This document shows positions 10,568 through 22,867 of a DNA stretch of 64,000 bases, in pieces. The stretch is from Isoetes taiwanensis. Lineage: Eukaryota > Streptophyta > Lycopodiopsida > Isoetales > Isoetaceae. Every line of letters starts with the position of its first letter. Within the stretch, counting starts at the first letter, position 1. The translations under genes and the position numbers were made by a program. Where the stretch lies: assembly GCA_021234155.1 (NCBI GenBank), contig JAJEKV010000002.1, positions 29,323,115 to 29,387,114 on the forward strand. The letters are read 5' to 3'. The notes below the pieces were generated by a model. It was given only the letters and a program-made list of their open reading frames with translations. It did not search any database and was not told where the DNA came from.

Positions 10568-12955
10568 CTAACATTCACCCCCCATAAGCAGAATGATCTT
10601 GCCTGTAGCATGACCATCCATGCTTTTCAGCCATGCTCGTGCAAACTCTGCCAACACAAATTTAGAATCAACTATGGTCTTTAACTTTCGTTCCTTCATC
10701 AGGTTCACCAAGAATTGAAGATCCTTTTGGTTGGGTATCAAGTAAAAAGGTATTAGCTTTTGTCTTGAGAGAGTGAGTTTGATACTTTCTACCATGCTAA
10801 TGCCCACAGACTTTGGAGTTAGATCAATTACTTTCCCATTTGAAGCAAGGACTGGTTGAAAGGTCGACCATGGTATATTTGTCGCACAATGGATAACCAC
10901 GTCAAACTGACAATTTGAAGGACTTCTTAATAATGCTCCATCAGGGGACTTGTAATCTAGCACCTCATCAGCACCAAGGTCCTTAAGGAGGTCCAAGTTG
11001 CGTGCTCCACAAGTAGCTGTTACATGGGCACCAGCGAGTTTTGCAAGCTGCAAAGTTATTAAATTCCAGGATTAGAGGGAATATATAACATGTTTCATAA
11101 TGTTTTTGCTAGTAACTAAACTATATTGACATGTATCCAAGCATGTATCCTCAGAGTAGATGCTAGGTAAAAGCATTTGAAATCTTCACTATACTAAGAA
11201 TTGAGGAAGCCAACAAATGCCTCACTAGTTAGGCCGCCTAAAGTTGCAGTATGTATATTTCCGTGGTGTGGCTAAATAATATCTATCTATTTTTCTTCAC
11301 ATAATACATATCGCAATTACGTTTGAAAAAAATTAGTTTCAATAGCTGGACGACACGTCATATAAAAACTTGCCCCATATGGCTATGGCTTCGATGCGGC
11401 TACGGCTATGGCGATGCGCTTTGATCGCTCTGCTACAGGTTTTTTTCATCAATCTTTGCACTAGCAGATCCGGGAATGCTGCTTTGGAAAGATTTCTTGG
11501 TTGAAATTGCTCGGAATGGTGCTTCCTGCATTCATTATTTTTTACTGCAGAGACTGAACAGAGAAAAACAATCCAAGCAAACGCTTTTCTTTCCAGAAAT
11601 AAATAAAGCATAGCAAAAGCAAATGAGCCTTAAATCTGTACACTTGCAGCGGCCCAAACATTGGTTGCAATCATGAAACAGAGTAAATCCGACATTGTTT
11701 TAGCCATGCGCTGTGTCGGCATATGCCCCAACTAAAAACTAAGATTTTCATACATATGCTCAAACTAAAAACTAAGATTTTCATACATAATACAGGGGAT
11801 TCGAGCTGAAATCCGGCAGATGAAAGGTCATGGGTAACAAGCAGAAAGGGCATTCCGATGTAGGTGAAAGCTTTTCTGAAGTTCAAATTTTGAGTTTTTT
11901 TGGCAACAGAGATGGGGAAACAGAACTCGGGAATTATTACGCGTAATTTTTAAGTGGCATAGTTTCTTTTTCTTTGTGTTAAAATAAGAATTGCTATGGA
12001 CTGGTAGGTGTAAAGACAAGGTCGAGGGCAAGTGCATGACTATAAAAATGTCACATTTGTGGTCTACTGAATTATTATTTTTGCTATTGACAAGCATGCA
12101 TGGGAGATTAGATCTGGACCGTTGGTATAGTCGGACGTAGGGCCAATTTATGCAAAAAAAGACAGCAAATAGGTCCGAACCTGGACAGCGAATGTACCAA
12201 CACCGCCAGAAGCTGCAGTCACTAGGATTTTGCCGCTGTAACTGCCATCAATTTTTATCCCCGCAGTATCTCGAAGGCTCTGCAGGGCAGAGAGTCCAGC
12301 CACAGGGAGCCCTGCGGCGTCTACCGCGGTCACCTCCTGCGGTAGCTTCGCTGAATATTTCACCTCCGCTACAGCATATGTTGCAAATCCGCCCCCTACC
12401 TGAATCATATGTATGCCTTAATTCCAAATCTTTTCATGCTATTCTTTAGAAATAACAGGAAATTTTTGTTTCAAAATTTTGTAATTGTTCATTACATAGA
12501 CACCTACCATCAGATCCACCCATGCCACAACTTTGTCTCCTTTGTTGTAGCCAATCACTCCTTCTCCACAATCTACCACCTCTCCAGCAACATCGGACCC
12601 TTGAAAATCGACACATCCTTGCTTTCATTCTCTATGTTTCCATAATCTTTTAAGTTATTCCTTACCTGGTATATGAGGGAACTTTCTGGGTATCACATAT
12701 CTCATATAACCCCTTTGAATCTTCCAATCAATAGGATTAATGCTTGCTGCTTCTATTCTTATTAGAATTTCGCCTTTCTTTGGTGTAGGAATGGGCAATT
12801 CTACAAGCTTTTTAGGGGAAGAAACCATCAGTAGCTATATACAGAAAACTTAGCTTAATCAAACTTGTACAAGCTATTTACACCTTGAGATCCGGCATGC
12901 CTCCATCATACTTGGAATATTGCACAGCCTTCATCGAGTTAGAAACTGCATCCAT
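10568..12955 (-). CDS. Quinone oxidoreductase / 2-alkenal reductase-like MDR protein (five exons, 343 aa)
   Basis: Exons on the minus strand are 12955-12884, 12834-12666, 12599-12508, 12399-12181 and 11047-10568. All introns are GT-AG and the phases agree, giving 343 residues, close to the ~330 of chloroplast-envelope quinone oxidoreductase homologues. The N-terminal GroES-like fold contains ASINPIDWKIQRG, GSDVAGEVV and GDKVVAWVD. The Rossmann fold follows, with the dinucleotide motif AASGGVGTFAVQ split by intron 4 from LAKLAGAHVTATC. There are no zinc-ligand cysteines, as in the QOR-type subfamily. The protein should use NADPH to reduce quinones or alpha,beta-unsaturated carbonyls. No transit peptide is evident; the N-terminus MDAVSNSMKAVQYSKYDGG resembles the family's non-cleaved start. 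Intron 4 is 1.1 kb. A LINE fragment sits 186 bp upstream of the start codon. Exon 3's acceptor (AAG) was chosen because it gives the family's PGSDVAG. Confidence 0.92.
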
Positions 12956-13140
12956 GATGATGTTCTAAGAATGGAGAGTATCAGACAATTGGGACATTAG
13001 TCAAGGAGCTAAAAAATAGTTCTATAATGGTAGACCCCATACCAATTCTTACATCTTTGTCCTATGTTGTGTCACCTATTGGCCCTATAAAGATACTTTT
13101 TGTAAATATATGTTTGTCAAACGATGCACTAACTAGTAAT

Positions 13141-13838
13141 GTTTGAAGACTAAGGGATTCCTTCCAGTATCCCCCAAGTGGGAGATAGTGATCACGGAGG
13201 ACATCCTTAAAGACATCTGGAGAAACGCTTGGCTGAAATTCCTCCCTCCACGAATCAACGCCTTTCTTTGGCAAGTGATCCACAGGGTCCCAAGGGTCAA
13301 TCATCTAGTCTCCAAATGGGACTATAACGTGAGCCCACTTTGCCCTATGTGTGGAGAGGAAGAAGAATCCATAGAACATTGTCTAGTGGAATGTGGGATG
13401 CTGCATGAAGTATGGGCCTGGAGTCTGGATAGGTTCGAATACCCTTTAGGAACCAAAGAATTGCTGCTAGGAATTCTCCCCCCAGAATGGTGTCCCAAGA
13501 AGAAGATTTCTTTTCACATAGCAAGGGCCTGGACGATCTGGTCAATATGGAAAAGGAGGAATGCCCGAGTCTTCGCTGAGGATCAGGAGGTACTCATGTC
13601 ATCAACACAGCTACTTCACCTGGTACTTGAAAGACTTAAAAAATTTAGGCTAGTTTTTAAAGGTGAAGAAGAGGTAAAGGAAGAAATATGGGGCACCTAT
13701 TTTGATCTGGTCTAGGTCGGGAAAGAGAATAGTACAAGCTGGAGCTACGTAGCTACCCCCATCCCATATTCGTGGATGGGTGCACCTCTGCCATGTGGCT
13801 TTGTATCATTCTCTCTAAGTAAATAAAATCTTTTTTAT

Positions 13839-13870
<32 letters not shown>
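13141..13870 (+). mobile_element. 5'-truncated L1-type LINE with poly(A) tail
   Basis: The fragment ends in about 27 A residues (13843-13870). AGTAAT at 13135-13140 recurs right after the tail (13871-13876), a plausible target duplication. It encodes only the C-terminal zinc-binding domain of ORF2. It lies on the strand opposite the oxidoreductase gene and immediately upstream of its start. Confidence 0.85.
13143..13715 (+). CDS. LINE ORF2 C-terminus, reverse transcriptase zinc-binding domain (zf-RVT)
   Basis: 190 uninterrupted codons. Residues about 25-110 are the zf-RVT domain: DIWRNAWLKFLPPRINAFLW, then CPMCGEEEESIEHCLVEC with the Cys/His ligands, then the helical tail with TIWSIWKRRNARVF. 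The domain is thought to help ORF2 bind its RNA or target DNA. The first codon is simply the first ATG inside the truncated insertion, not a native start. The intact frame suggests a fairly recent insertion; the piece alone cannot function. Confidence 0.85.
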   Translation: MKTKGFLPVSPKWEIVITEDILKDIWRNAWLKFLPPRINAFLWQVIHRVPRVNHLVSKWDYNVSPLCPMCGEEEESIEHCLVECGMLHEVWAWSLDRFEYPLGTKELLLGILPPEWCPKKKISFHIARAWTIWSIWKRRNARVFAEDQEVLMSSTQLLHLVLERLKKFRLVFKGEEEVKEEIWGTYFDLV

Positions 13871-13874
<4 letters not shown>

Positions 13875-14080
13875 TAGGACCTTTTGAGTTGCTTTTAATA
13901 CATTAGGTTTTGTTTTTGGATTGTCTAAAAGACACACCTTGGTATTGGTGGGTTTTATGATATGTATAGAATACTTGTATCTGATCGTGTGGATAAAGGG
14001 CTTGCATTAGTCACTCATTGTTAGTTCTGGTTGCATTAAAGTAGGCAAATTGGCTATCTGCTGCATTTCAAGAATTAGGA

Positions 14081-14468
14081 TAAGATAAGATAAGATGAAT
14101 TTTTACGTCCACGGGAACCCAATGGGTTATGGGACGGCACATGCAAGGGCAACAACCCGTCTAAAACCTGGGGACTAGGCCCCATCACCAAACACAATAA
14201 TCAAATATTAAAAGGCTACCAAGAATAAGATAAGATAATGCTAATGCTAGTGGTAAAATTATACTTCTAAAATTATCTAGACATAGCCAGTCCAAGGATT
14301 GGAAGGCCATTGATCTAGAATAATTGCTGCGCCTCCCCTGTACACTGCCCATTTCTTTTCCAGGCGGGCTGCCCTCACCTTGCAGAGCTCCTCCTTACGG
14401 TTACACAATTGAAGAGGGGAGAGGTCCTCCTGTACTGAGAAACTAGTCCCTCTGAGATGGTTTCCATG
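14081..14468 (-). mobile_element. LINE 3' end with (TTATC)n tail and 13-bp target duplication
   Basis: TCAAGAATTAGGA occurs at 14068-14080 and again at 14469-14481, exactly bracketing the insertion. Read on the minus strand, the insertion ends in a pentanucleotide tail (TTATC repeats, 14079-14095). Next to the tail is the block TTTACGTCCACGGGAACCCA, which is also found beside the tails at 22.9 and 45.5 kb. No protein-coding part remains. Confidence 0.8.
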
Positions 14469-14489
14469 TCAAGAATTAGGAGGTCGTAA

Positions 14490-14710
14490 GACCCTTTCAG
14501 ATTTTCGAGGAAAAACCCTAGTGATAAGTCCTTAACAAGAGGCTTGAACAAATGTAAGGTTGACTAATCGCCCCCATAAAAAATACATGAACGAAGAAGT
14601 CGAAGCCTCTTACCAACCTGTACCTACATATCACTAGCACTAGAACATAATATGAAAAACTAAACCTGTCAAAGTGGAGGGGATGATCACATGTGCCACA
14701 TAACAAAACA
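14490..14710 (-). repeat. Dispersed repeat, copy 1 (related to 24640-24925)
   Basis: The minus strand matches the plus strand at 24640-24870 at roughly 70 percent. Shared landmarks are a GTGATCA..CCCCTCCACTTTG start, GTGATATGTAGGTACAGGTT, and an end in CTTATCACTAGGGTTTTTCC. No coding potential in common. Family unknown. Confidence 0.55.
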
Positions 14711-16870
14711 ACCTCTTTAAATAGACATTAGGGCGGATTTGGGATCTCAAAATGGCTCATAACTTGGATGCTAGAATTCCATGTCATGTTTCTCAGGACC
14801 AATGAGGTTTGCGCAAGTAGAGGAAGGAGTAGGCTTACTTGGCATCCACATGGCGGAATTTCATAGAACATGTTTGTGCATTCATTGCAACCACATTAAT
14901 GGCTCGCATTTTTCGAAAATCATATCGCGGACCAAAATAATGACTTTTTCCGCCTACTGTGCACATGCCCACATGCACCAACCACCTTATCAAAATTTGG
15001 CATCAAGATTTCTATTGTTCATTCTAGCGCCGCTATGTGCATCCTCTCCGCCTTCACTCTTCATTTGGAATCCAAGTCTCCAATAGTATCTGTGTTTTTG
15101 CCCCATTTATAGAACACTCAAGGTCAAGAAGTGGGAGGTTATGTCTCCATAGGTTCATGGATGAGTAGGTTATAGCATCAATTAGGGACGACGACGAGGC
15201 GATGTTGGCGAGGCGATGTGCGGACAAGCAAACATATGTTACATGCCATGTTCTTACTACCCAAATTTTCATTCTTAAGTTTTCCTACCTTTTAGCTCTG
15301 CCCATTCATCGTATTGCTCCATGCCATTCATTCTTAACATCCAACGCTTGATCTGTATCTCTGGTTGCATCCATTATTGCTCCTAGTGCTCCTACATTGC
15401 TTCTGCAGTTCATCACTTAGAAAACAATGAAGGCATGACGGTGGAAGGATATCTATCCATAGGCTCGTGGGTGAGTACCCTTAACGAAGGGTGACAATGG
15501 AGTTACATCGCCGAAGCGACATTCATGTGCAATGAATAGATAGAAGTATAGGCTTCAAAATAAATACTATGGATAGTATATTGCAAAAAAAAGGGAGGGG
15601 GAAGAGGGGAATTTGAAGAGGAGGATATTTGCAAAATTGCACCCACAATAATACATGGATCGCACCATGCGAAAATGCATATGCACTTTTAAATGTGTAA
15701 TGAGATTTCACGTCATGTGATCCTTGCTTTTTCTTCTTTTTCCTCTTCTTGATTTATATTCATCCACTGAATCAATTATTTTTCTTTGGGCTATGTTTAT
15801 CAGATGTCGAGGATTTGAGACGAGGGAAAAGCGTTACTAGCATCGTTATTGTCTAACATATGGACATAAGGGACATGCTTTTCCAAGATATACATTCAGG
15901 GCAATGGGCATCTAGTTTTTACATTATAAAGTTGTGGGAGCCGAGCTTGAAAGTCGTCCCACGACCTCTTTTAGGAAAATTGTGCAAGCCTCAAAGTTAT
16001 GAAAATGATGCCCTTGCAATGAAGAAATGTTTGATAAGACGTGCAGCCAGGGATGTTGAAAAAATGAGTATAAAATATTTGCTCCATTAGAGGTGTTTAC
16101 TAATGCCACGACACAAAAGCTCCAAAGACATAATGTGTAAAATGTCGCATTCGTGAGCCTTTGGATCAGTTAACAAAGTGTCACATATGGAAACATTGTT
16201 AGGTTTGATAGAATAACATAAACATCTTATTTAAATATCTAGCATTATAACAGGGGGTTTTTTTGTGATTTTATACGCTTTTTGGCATGGTTTTCATATG
16301 ATTTCATGGGCGTATTGCGCGAGGCATAATAATCAGTATATCTAGATTGCACTCCGCATTTTTATTGTCTAAATTCTATATCCCCAATGGTTTACCCCCT
16401 TTTATTTTTATTCCTATATTTCTTTTTAATATTCTTCTTCATCCTTGTTTTCCTTCCTCAAAACTGGAGCGCCGCTTCTTTGGAGCTGACTGGCAGCGCC
16501 TTTTCTCGTTCTGGATCTTGCTCGCCCTTTCCGACGAATAATTTTTCGGCCCTTTTCAGGTTTTTTCGTGGAAATGGTGGTCAATTTTTCTTGATAAATC
16601 GTCTTCGTGCTTCCGGTTGTTGAGAAAATTTGAAGCGGTGCATAATTCTTGTTTTTTTAGACGGTTTGCCATGTTTCAAGGATAATATGGCAGTGGTCTC
16701 TAGATAATTATGGCATAGCATGTGGTTGCTTTTTTTTCTTGTCCAGGCTTTTTAATCAAAGAACTGCAGTGGCACCATCCATGGGAAATCAGGTATAACT
16801 AGGGCAGTGTTTCGGAACACGGTTTTTTAAGAAAATTAATTCCTTATCGGCAAAGACTTGCTATTAAGAA
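14711..16870. other. No supported feature
   Basis: AT-rich sequence. Two diverged ~130-bp segments (about 15110-15240 and 15410-15540, sharing GAGGTTATGTCTCCATAGG-like and GGCGATG words) suggest an old duplication. No gene, RNA or intact element recognised. Confidence 0.4.
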
Positions 16871-16887
16871 ACCGATCTGGTATTTTT

Positions 16888-17248
16888 TTTTTTTGAAGAA
16901 CTGTGTCAGCAATATATTAAAAGAATGGTAATGTTACAAAGCAAGTGAGGAGGAAGGAGAACTGCCCCAAAGAGACAGTGATACCTCGACACTCCACAAC
17001 AACTGCAACTCTACTGCTGTACAAACTGACCATCACCATCTACCACACCCAAGAAGTCCCGCCAAATGGAAAACTTCCGCTCTACTAATCCCGTGAACAC
17101 CAAAAAGCTTTGAAATAGCTTGTACCTGAGTCGAGGAATCAGAGAGGCTGCAGGCTGCTGAATCCCCTGAAAGATCCACAACCGCCGCCGCTTCCAAATC
17201 AACCACACCAACCAAGCCACGCACAGATGCAAGGCTTGCTGCTTCATG
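16888..17248 (-). mobile_element. 5'-truncated L1-type LINE with 16-bp target duplication
   Basis: CCGATCTGGTATTTTT at 16872-16887 recurs at 17249-17264. The insertion ends (minus strand) in a poly(A) run. It encodes the extreme C-terminus of LINE ORF2: an open frame of about 78 codons with LVWLIWKRRRLWIFQG, the basic block that follows the zf-RVT zinc site. The exact 16-bp duplication and open frame point to a young insertion. Confidence 0.88.
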
Positions 17249-17297
17249 CCGATCTGGTATTTTTGTCAGCAGTTGTTAAGCCTGTTGGGTCGACCTT

Positions 17298-17790
17298 TTT
17301 TTTTGTTGAAGGACGTCAGACTTTATTCAATCAAAGAGTCAAATACAAGTATAAATGCAGAGACAGGAATAAAATCTCAGCGGATAAGCGGAGACCCACC
17401 GAGTGAAGCAACCTGCCTAAGCATAAGAGTGCACATCCAAAAACTCCTCAAAAATCAATCGCCTCTTGCGAGGGGCAAGTGAAGAACAATGATACGACTT
17501 TACAATGTAACCTTGAGCTTCTTGGAGAACACGATTATCTGCCACATCCAGACCTTTGAAGATTACCAATCTTCGTCTTTTCCAGATAGTCCAAAGCAAC
17601 CATCCTGCCTTTTTATCATGCTGTGAGTTTGTTGTATTTTACATATAGCCATGCCCATAAGATATTGTCCTGGAGTATTTTCCGTTTCCAATATGGCATG
17701 CCATTCTGGATTAGGGTATGAAAGCCAAAACTGCTGAATTAGTAGTTTGATTATGACGAGGCATACACTACTATTTAGACTTGGAGGCAT
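17298..17790 (-). mobile_element. LINE 3' fragment with AATAAAG signal and poly(A)
   Basis: On the minus strand, fragments FWLSYPNPEWHAILETEN and TIWKRRRLVIFKGLDVADN are the LINE zf-RVT region, separated by a frameshift near 17590. The 3' end reads AATAAAG, then GACGTCCTTCAAC, then poly(A) (17298-17306). The last ~25 bases before the tail are shared with the SINE at 22295-22550. Target duplication not found. Confidence 0.75.
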
Positions 17791-20700
17791 GGCTTGAGTT
17801 CTCTCATCTTAGGAAGTTTTTGGTGATTGCCATCCAGCTTTTCTGCTGGCTCATGGGTTTTGGGCTTGGAAGACTGCAGCATCTTTGGGTTTCCCCTTCT
17901 ATTTCAAGCTTCTCTAACTGTAGCATGGGCAATGGCTTGCATGCCAAGTAATGGGGTGAACAGGAAGGGGGTGAAGATGCCTTAGGATTTTCAATTCTTA
18001 TGGTTAATTGACAACCGCTTTTTTCATCTTCTGAGTTATCTTGCAAGAGAAGGCAGCGCTAATTGGGTGCCTTGTACACATATCATGGTCTGTTGTGGAA
18101 ATGGGAAGAACTGAACCATGCTTGGTTCCAGAGTGGCTCAAAGGAGGCAGGGTCAACACATTTTTCCCATCAAGGTACTTCCAATTTGGCAGATTATGAT
18201 TCTCAGAGAAATTCAGCACCATATAGTCTTTAGGGTTATTTTAGGGTTAGCTGAAGCATTCTCTATCTCAGGTATGCAGGTGCTACGGGTTCAAGGTTCC
18301 ATGTGTTTTCTAGGATGTATGGATGTATGCAACTTGGAGAAAAAACAACGAGGATTTAACTGTTTTTTCATTATTAATAAATTCTATTATTACATGCTAC
18401 CTCATGTATCAATCAATCAATCTTTTTAATTTGGGATTTTCCGGTATGGCAGAAAAAGTTTTTGGAATTTTTTTCTAATTGATTTCCTAAGATTTTATAG
18501 TTTCCGGCGGCCAAAAAGTATTTTCGTCCTTCCAAAAATCGGGATAAGTTTTCGTGCTATTATTTAGAAGGGGTTTTTAGGCTTTGCAAAGGTGTCGAAT
18601 AATCCTATATCTATATCCATGCAATGCAATGTTAAGCATCTGTCGCATAGATTGGCGGTGGGTAACAGAGATGATTTCTGTGTACATGATGGTATTTTGT
18701 CCAGAGCTTGACATGCAAGGATCGAGCATATTTTTTTTAGGGCAGACGAGGGTTTTGTGATGTCCTTGCATACAGCGTAAGGAGGCAAGGAGGTTGTGAT
18801 GGCATGGCTTATTTTGGCAGAGGCAAATCCGGTTGTTGGCAAGCAAACAGGTGTGGCTGCATGACGGATCTGCATGGATCTAGCTTTGTGGGCAAATTTG
18901 CAAAGCTTGAGGGTGATTTTGCCGCAGACCTAGAGCGTCTGGTAGAAATTTGAAGCTCAAAAGCTTGTGGGTGAGTTTGCAGGGCGTGTGGGCATGTTTG
19001 CAAGGCCACAGAGCTAGGGGAACTTGCCATAGATCTGCCCAAAATCACAGCATCATCACAGGGGCCACTCTCATCTTCCATCATCATTCTGTGGGGTGAA
19101 GCGATGGAGGTTAAATGTGGGGGCAAACCTGCAAGAGCAAGTGTTCTACATATATGAGGAGCAAGTCTAATGTGTTGATCCATCGCCGACAAATACCAGA
19201 CCTGTTTTTTCGAAGAGAATTGCTGGATCAGGTTGGAAGGCTTGGTTTTTGCAGGTCGGCTCTCACAGTTCCCATCCAAAAAGCCAGAAGCCGGTAAGCA
19301 TTAGAACGGATTAGCTCCTGTCGAGTTTACTTCACATATATTTCTTCAGATTACTCTTTAGATAATCATATGGGTGGTTAATTCTTGCAGTTTTAAGAGG
19401 AAGCACGGGCTTAGGTGTAAGCTGCAGAGAAGCCAGCATCCTCCAGATTCATGCAGATATGTTTGGTATGACTATGTTGTGTCTTTCATTTGATATCTCA
19501 TAAGCAACCGTTATAGGTACAAATCCTGTGTGTCAAATTTTAGTATTGTTCCTCTGGAAATAGCTATGCTCTAATTACCCCTACAACTTCATGAGAGCAG
19601 CACCCATTTGTGTAGTTGGATGTCTCATAAAAGTACTTACTATAGTTAACTTTTTTTCTTGAATGTTAGTTTTAGTGGCTTTGGGCATGTCGAAGTGCCG
19701 ATCTTTCTTAAAAAATTTTTGAAAGTCTGTTTACCTGCCTTCTAATCCATCATCATGATCATTATAATCACATTCGAAGTGCAAAGTACTGTTGCTATTC
19801 GAATAGTGTTGAATTGGCAATGTTCTCCACCGTAGGTACTATTGCCATCTAATGGTGCACCAACACGTAGTACGTCTTATCCCCAAATTCTACCAAATTG
19901 GGTTTAATTGTAAGGTGAACTTCATGCCTCTTTTCTTATGGGGATTCTTTGCTTTGTCTACAAGTATATAGGGCACACAATTTTGTATATTAGAAATGGA
20001 TATGGTTTATTAGAGTGAATAAACTAACAGGAATGGCAAAGAAGCTGCTTTAAATCTGAATATAAAAGATTGTTTATGCAGGCATTCATAGCTACATTGA
20101 TAGCTATAAAGCAGTTATTTTTCCGTCGCTGATCAAATAATTATCCAGATTGGATCAAAATTATCTAGCACAAGGCAATAAAGATTATGTAAGAAACGTG
20201 CCAGAGTTGGTAGCCTCTGCGATTCTCTGATGATGATGATGATTGAGTAAGTCTTTGCATTCTTTCTATGTCGAAGCTCATCAATATACAGGGTTTATGA
20301 AGTTCCCGCTTCTTGGATATGCTGCTTGGATAAAACATGTGTCCAAGCCAACAGTTAGGCAAGTATACTATGGCCATGGAGAGATTAGAAGTGCTATATT
20401 TTTAATCCTTTTCCATGATATTCAGTTTATTCTGCATTTTATGTCTATAAATATCAGGAAATTATGGGGCATCTGGGACGACAATCTGCAAAAGATACAT
20501 CCATAATGATGAGTATGATAAAAGAAGAGGTACTTCATATCTTTTCGACCCGTTATGTGGCATTATTCTTCTTCCATGTATTTTGTGTCTATAGAGTCCT
20601 AAAAATGCATTTGAAGCAAAGATATCAGTGGTTAGAATCTAGAACTCTATCATCACATACCATCACATGTCTACGCATCAATTAGAACTAAGTTTCCATG

Positions 20701-21250
20701 TTGAAAAACTGTATCTTTGGTCGTAGATGTGGTCTGTCTATATTAATGAATTCGTCTAATTTTAAGGGAACACTTTCATCTTGAAGAAGAAAAATTGATA
20801 TGCTGCATCAAAATGATTTGCAAGAAAGTTTGTGCTTCGATGCATTTTGACAGAATGCTTTCTAGATTATAAATCATCTTTTTGATCTTGAAAGGGGTCA
20901 TCTGAATCATTTTTGCATGCTGCCCCATGCTATTTCCTTGAATACACATCTACGAAAATCCAGACAAGTCTGGAGCTTATTATAGATTCTACTTTTGCTT
21001 TTTTCTATATGGAACAATAATTACATGTGTGCATTTTGAAGCCCTTTTCTTTTTTTCACGTGCATCGTAGAGGAGGAAATGGAGCTCCAAAGGATTAGAT
21101 TTTGTCTTTAGCATGAAAATTCTAAGTTTGATGGTCATAGCAATCGATTGTGCATATCCCTTAGTCTGCATATCCCTTAGTTTAAACTAGCATGCCATAG
21201 TGTTATGATTGTTTTTTTGTTGTGCGTTAGAGAAATGGAAATGGCATATG
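17791..21250. other. No supported feature
   Basis: Several frames of 60-156 codons exist (for example minus strand 19279-18809), but none matches a family I recognise, none has coherent splice sites, and composition is skewed by short GCAAGG/TTTGCAAGG-like words around 18.85-19.0 kb. Confidence 0.4.
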
Positions 21251-21541
21251 CATCTATCTCACAAGATGCAAGCATAGAAGGAAAATCTCATGGCTATCAA
21301 TATAATATGTATAACTTTAGAAGGTGAATACTTCATCTATCTGTAAATATACTTATAAGCCTTCAATTAAAAAAAGAATACTTCATCTATCTCACAAGAT
21401 GCAAGCATAGAAGGAAAATCTCATGGTTGTCAATATAATATGTATAACTTTAGAAGGTGAATACTTCATCTATCTCACAAGATCCAAGGAAAATCTCATG
21501 GCTGTCAATATAATATGTATAACTTTAGAAGGTGAATACTT
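21251..21541. repeat. Three-copy tandem repeat, ~84-bp unit
   Basis: Copies begin at 21251, 21384 and 21467. Each carries CATCTATCTCACAAGAT, GGAAAATCTCATGG and AATATAATATGTATAAC. Copy 1 is followed by a 50-bp unique spacer, and copy 3 has an internal ~10-bp deletion. Non-coding. Confidence 0.85.
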
Positions 21542-22280
21542 CTTAATTCTTTCATGTGAATATTGTAGTCTTGATTGATTAATTCTGCTCAAATTTGATA
21601 TTGCTTTTAATCATGTCAATCAATGAAGCTACTCTATCCCCGCCCTAACCGTCACCCCAACCCTGCATTTTTGCTGGTTTTACCCTGCATTTCTGCTAGT
21701 TTTATTTAGCATTCCATTAGTTTTCTTAACGCAAAAGTATTAACTTAAATTTGGTTCAGACTAGTTTATGTTAAGTTAGTAAATTTAACCCAAAGTTAAC
21801 TGAAAACCAAACTTACACCGAAAATTAAAGTGATGTTAGAGGTCACTTTAAGTTTAATGGAGGGAGATGTGGAAATGGCGGACAAAAGTTGAACTTGGAG
21901 CTCCTGTTAGAGGTCGAGCACCCACCATTCTTTCCCAAATTAAAACCTGCCTGGATTAAGGGCAAAGGTCAGGTTCCTGAGGACTCCGGTGCATTTGATG
22001 TATTTGATTTGTTGTTCTGTAGTGCCGGACTGCTGCTACTTCCCATTGAAGAAACCTCTGATTTTGTTTTCCTATTCTCTTCTCTGCACAATCAGATTTT
22101 TGGGCGATGAAGATTGGGCCAGATCTATAACAGAGATGTCTCTAGGAAGCCTATGATAAATCAATGATTTGCTGCTCCCTTCTCTTCTTTCTCCAATACA
22201 TCATTAAGTTAGATTAATCTAATAACATATATACAAACGAATTGCTATTAGCATTAAGTTACCACTAATTTAAACAAGAC
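21542..22280. other. No supported feature
   Basis: AT-rich; a CCTGCATTTnTGCT word is repeated near 21660-21700. A 73-codon frame at 21889-22110 has no recognisable similarity. Confidence 0.35.
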
Positions 22281-22294
22281 TTGTTTTATTTTAT

Positions 22295-22550
22295 TTTTAT
22301 TTTTTTTATTGAAGGACGTCATTCTATTCTACATCACTTTATTCTACATATCACATGGAAGCCAATCTACTACCTAGGCGCGATAAGCTAGGAGCTGCTT
22401 TGCATGTGATTATCAAGTACATATAGCAGGTTTAAGGTTTCTACCACAGGGCCGGTTGGTCGTACTTGAACCCATGACCTCGAGGCAATGGAGTTTTAAA
22501 GTCCCCATTACTAGAACGATATTGGCTAGGTTAGAACCCGTGACCTTTTT
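22295..22550 (-). mobile_element. Putative tRNA-derived SINE sharing a LINE 3' tail
   Basis: On the minus strand the ~256-bp unit has an A-box-like TAGCCAATATCG followed about 50 bases later by a B-box-like GGGTTCAAGTA, the arrangement of a pol III promoter in a tRNA-derived SINE. Its 3' end reads AGAATGACGTCCTTCAAT, then (A)n with T interruptions. The last ~20-25 bases match the 3' end of the LINE at 17298-17790. TTGTTTTATTTTAT (22281-22294) and TTGTTTTGTTTTAT (22551-22564) are a plausible 14-bp target duplication with one mismatch, although low complexity weakens this. No protein. Confidence 0.55.
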
Positions 22551-22867
22551 TTGTTTTGTTTTATCCTTAAATTTTTGAAAAATAATCTAACTTGTTCTGG
22601 TGCGAAAAGATTTAACTAGTTTCCATTATGTTGAAAACGAAAAGCTAAATTAATCTTGGTGCAAATGTAAGGGCCACCTATAAGTTTAGATGGGTAGTTA
22701 AAAAATAATTTAATTTAATCCTAACTTAACGGCGCGTGCGAAGGTACCCTAAATATAATATGGGGCAACATTTCTAAACTTATAGTAGGGGCATTGCTTT
22801 TCCACATCTAATTTGGATATAATCTATTTTGATTTAATCTTTTTGTTATAATTTGCACATATGAAAG

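Noticed and set aside
12150-12449. 99-codon plus-strand frame
   Set aside because: Opposite strand of exon 4 of the oxidoreductase gene.
18809-19279. 156-codon minus-strand frame
   Set aside because: No recognisable domain, short-word repeats inflate it, and no splice or promoter support.
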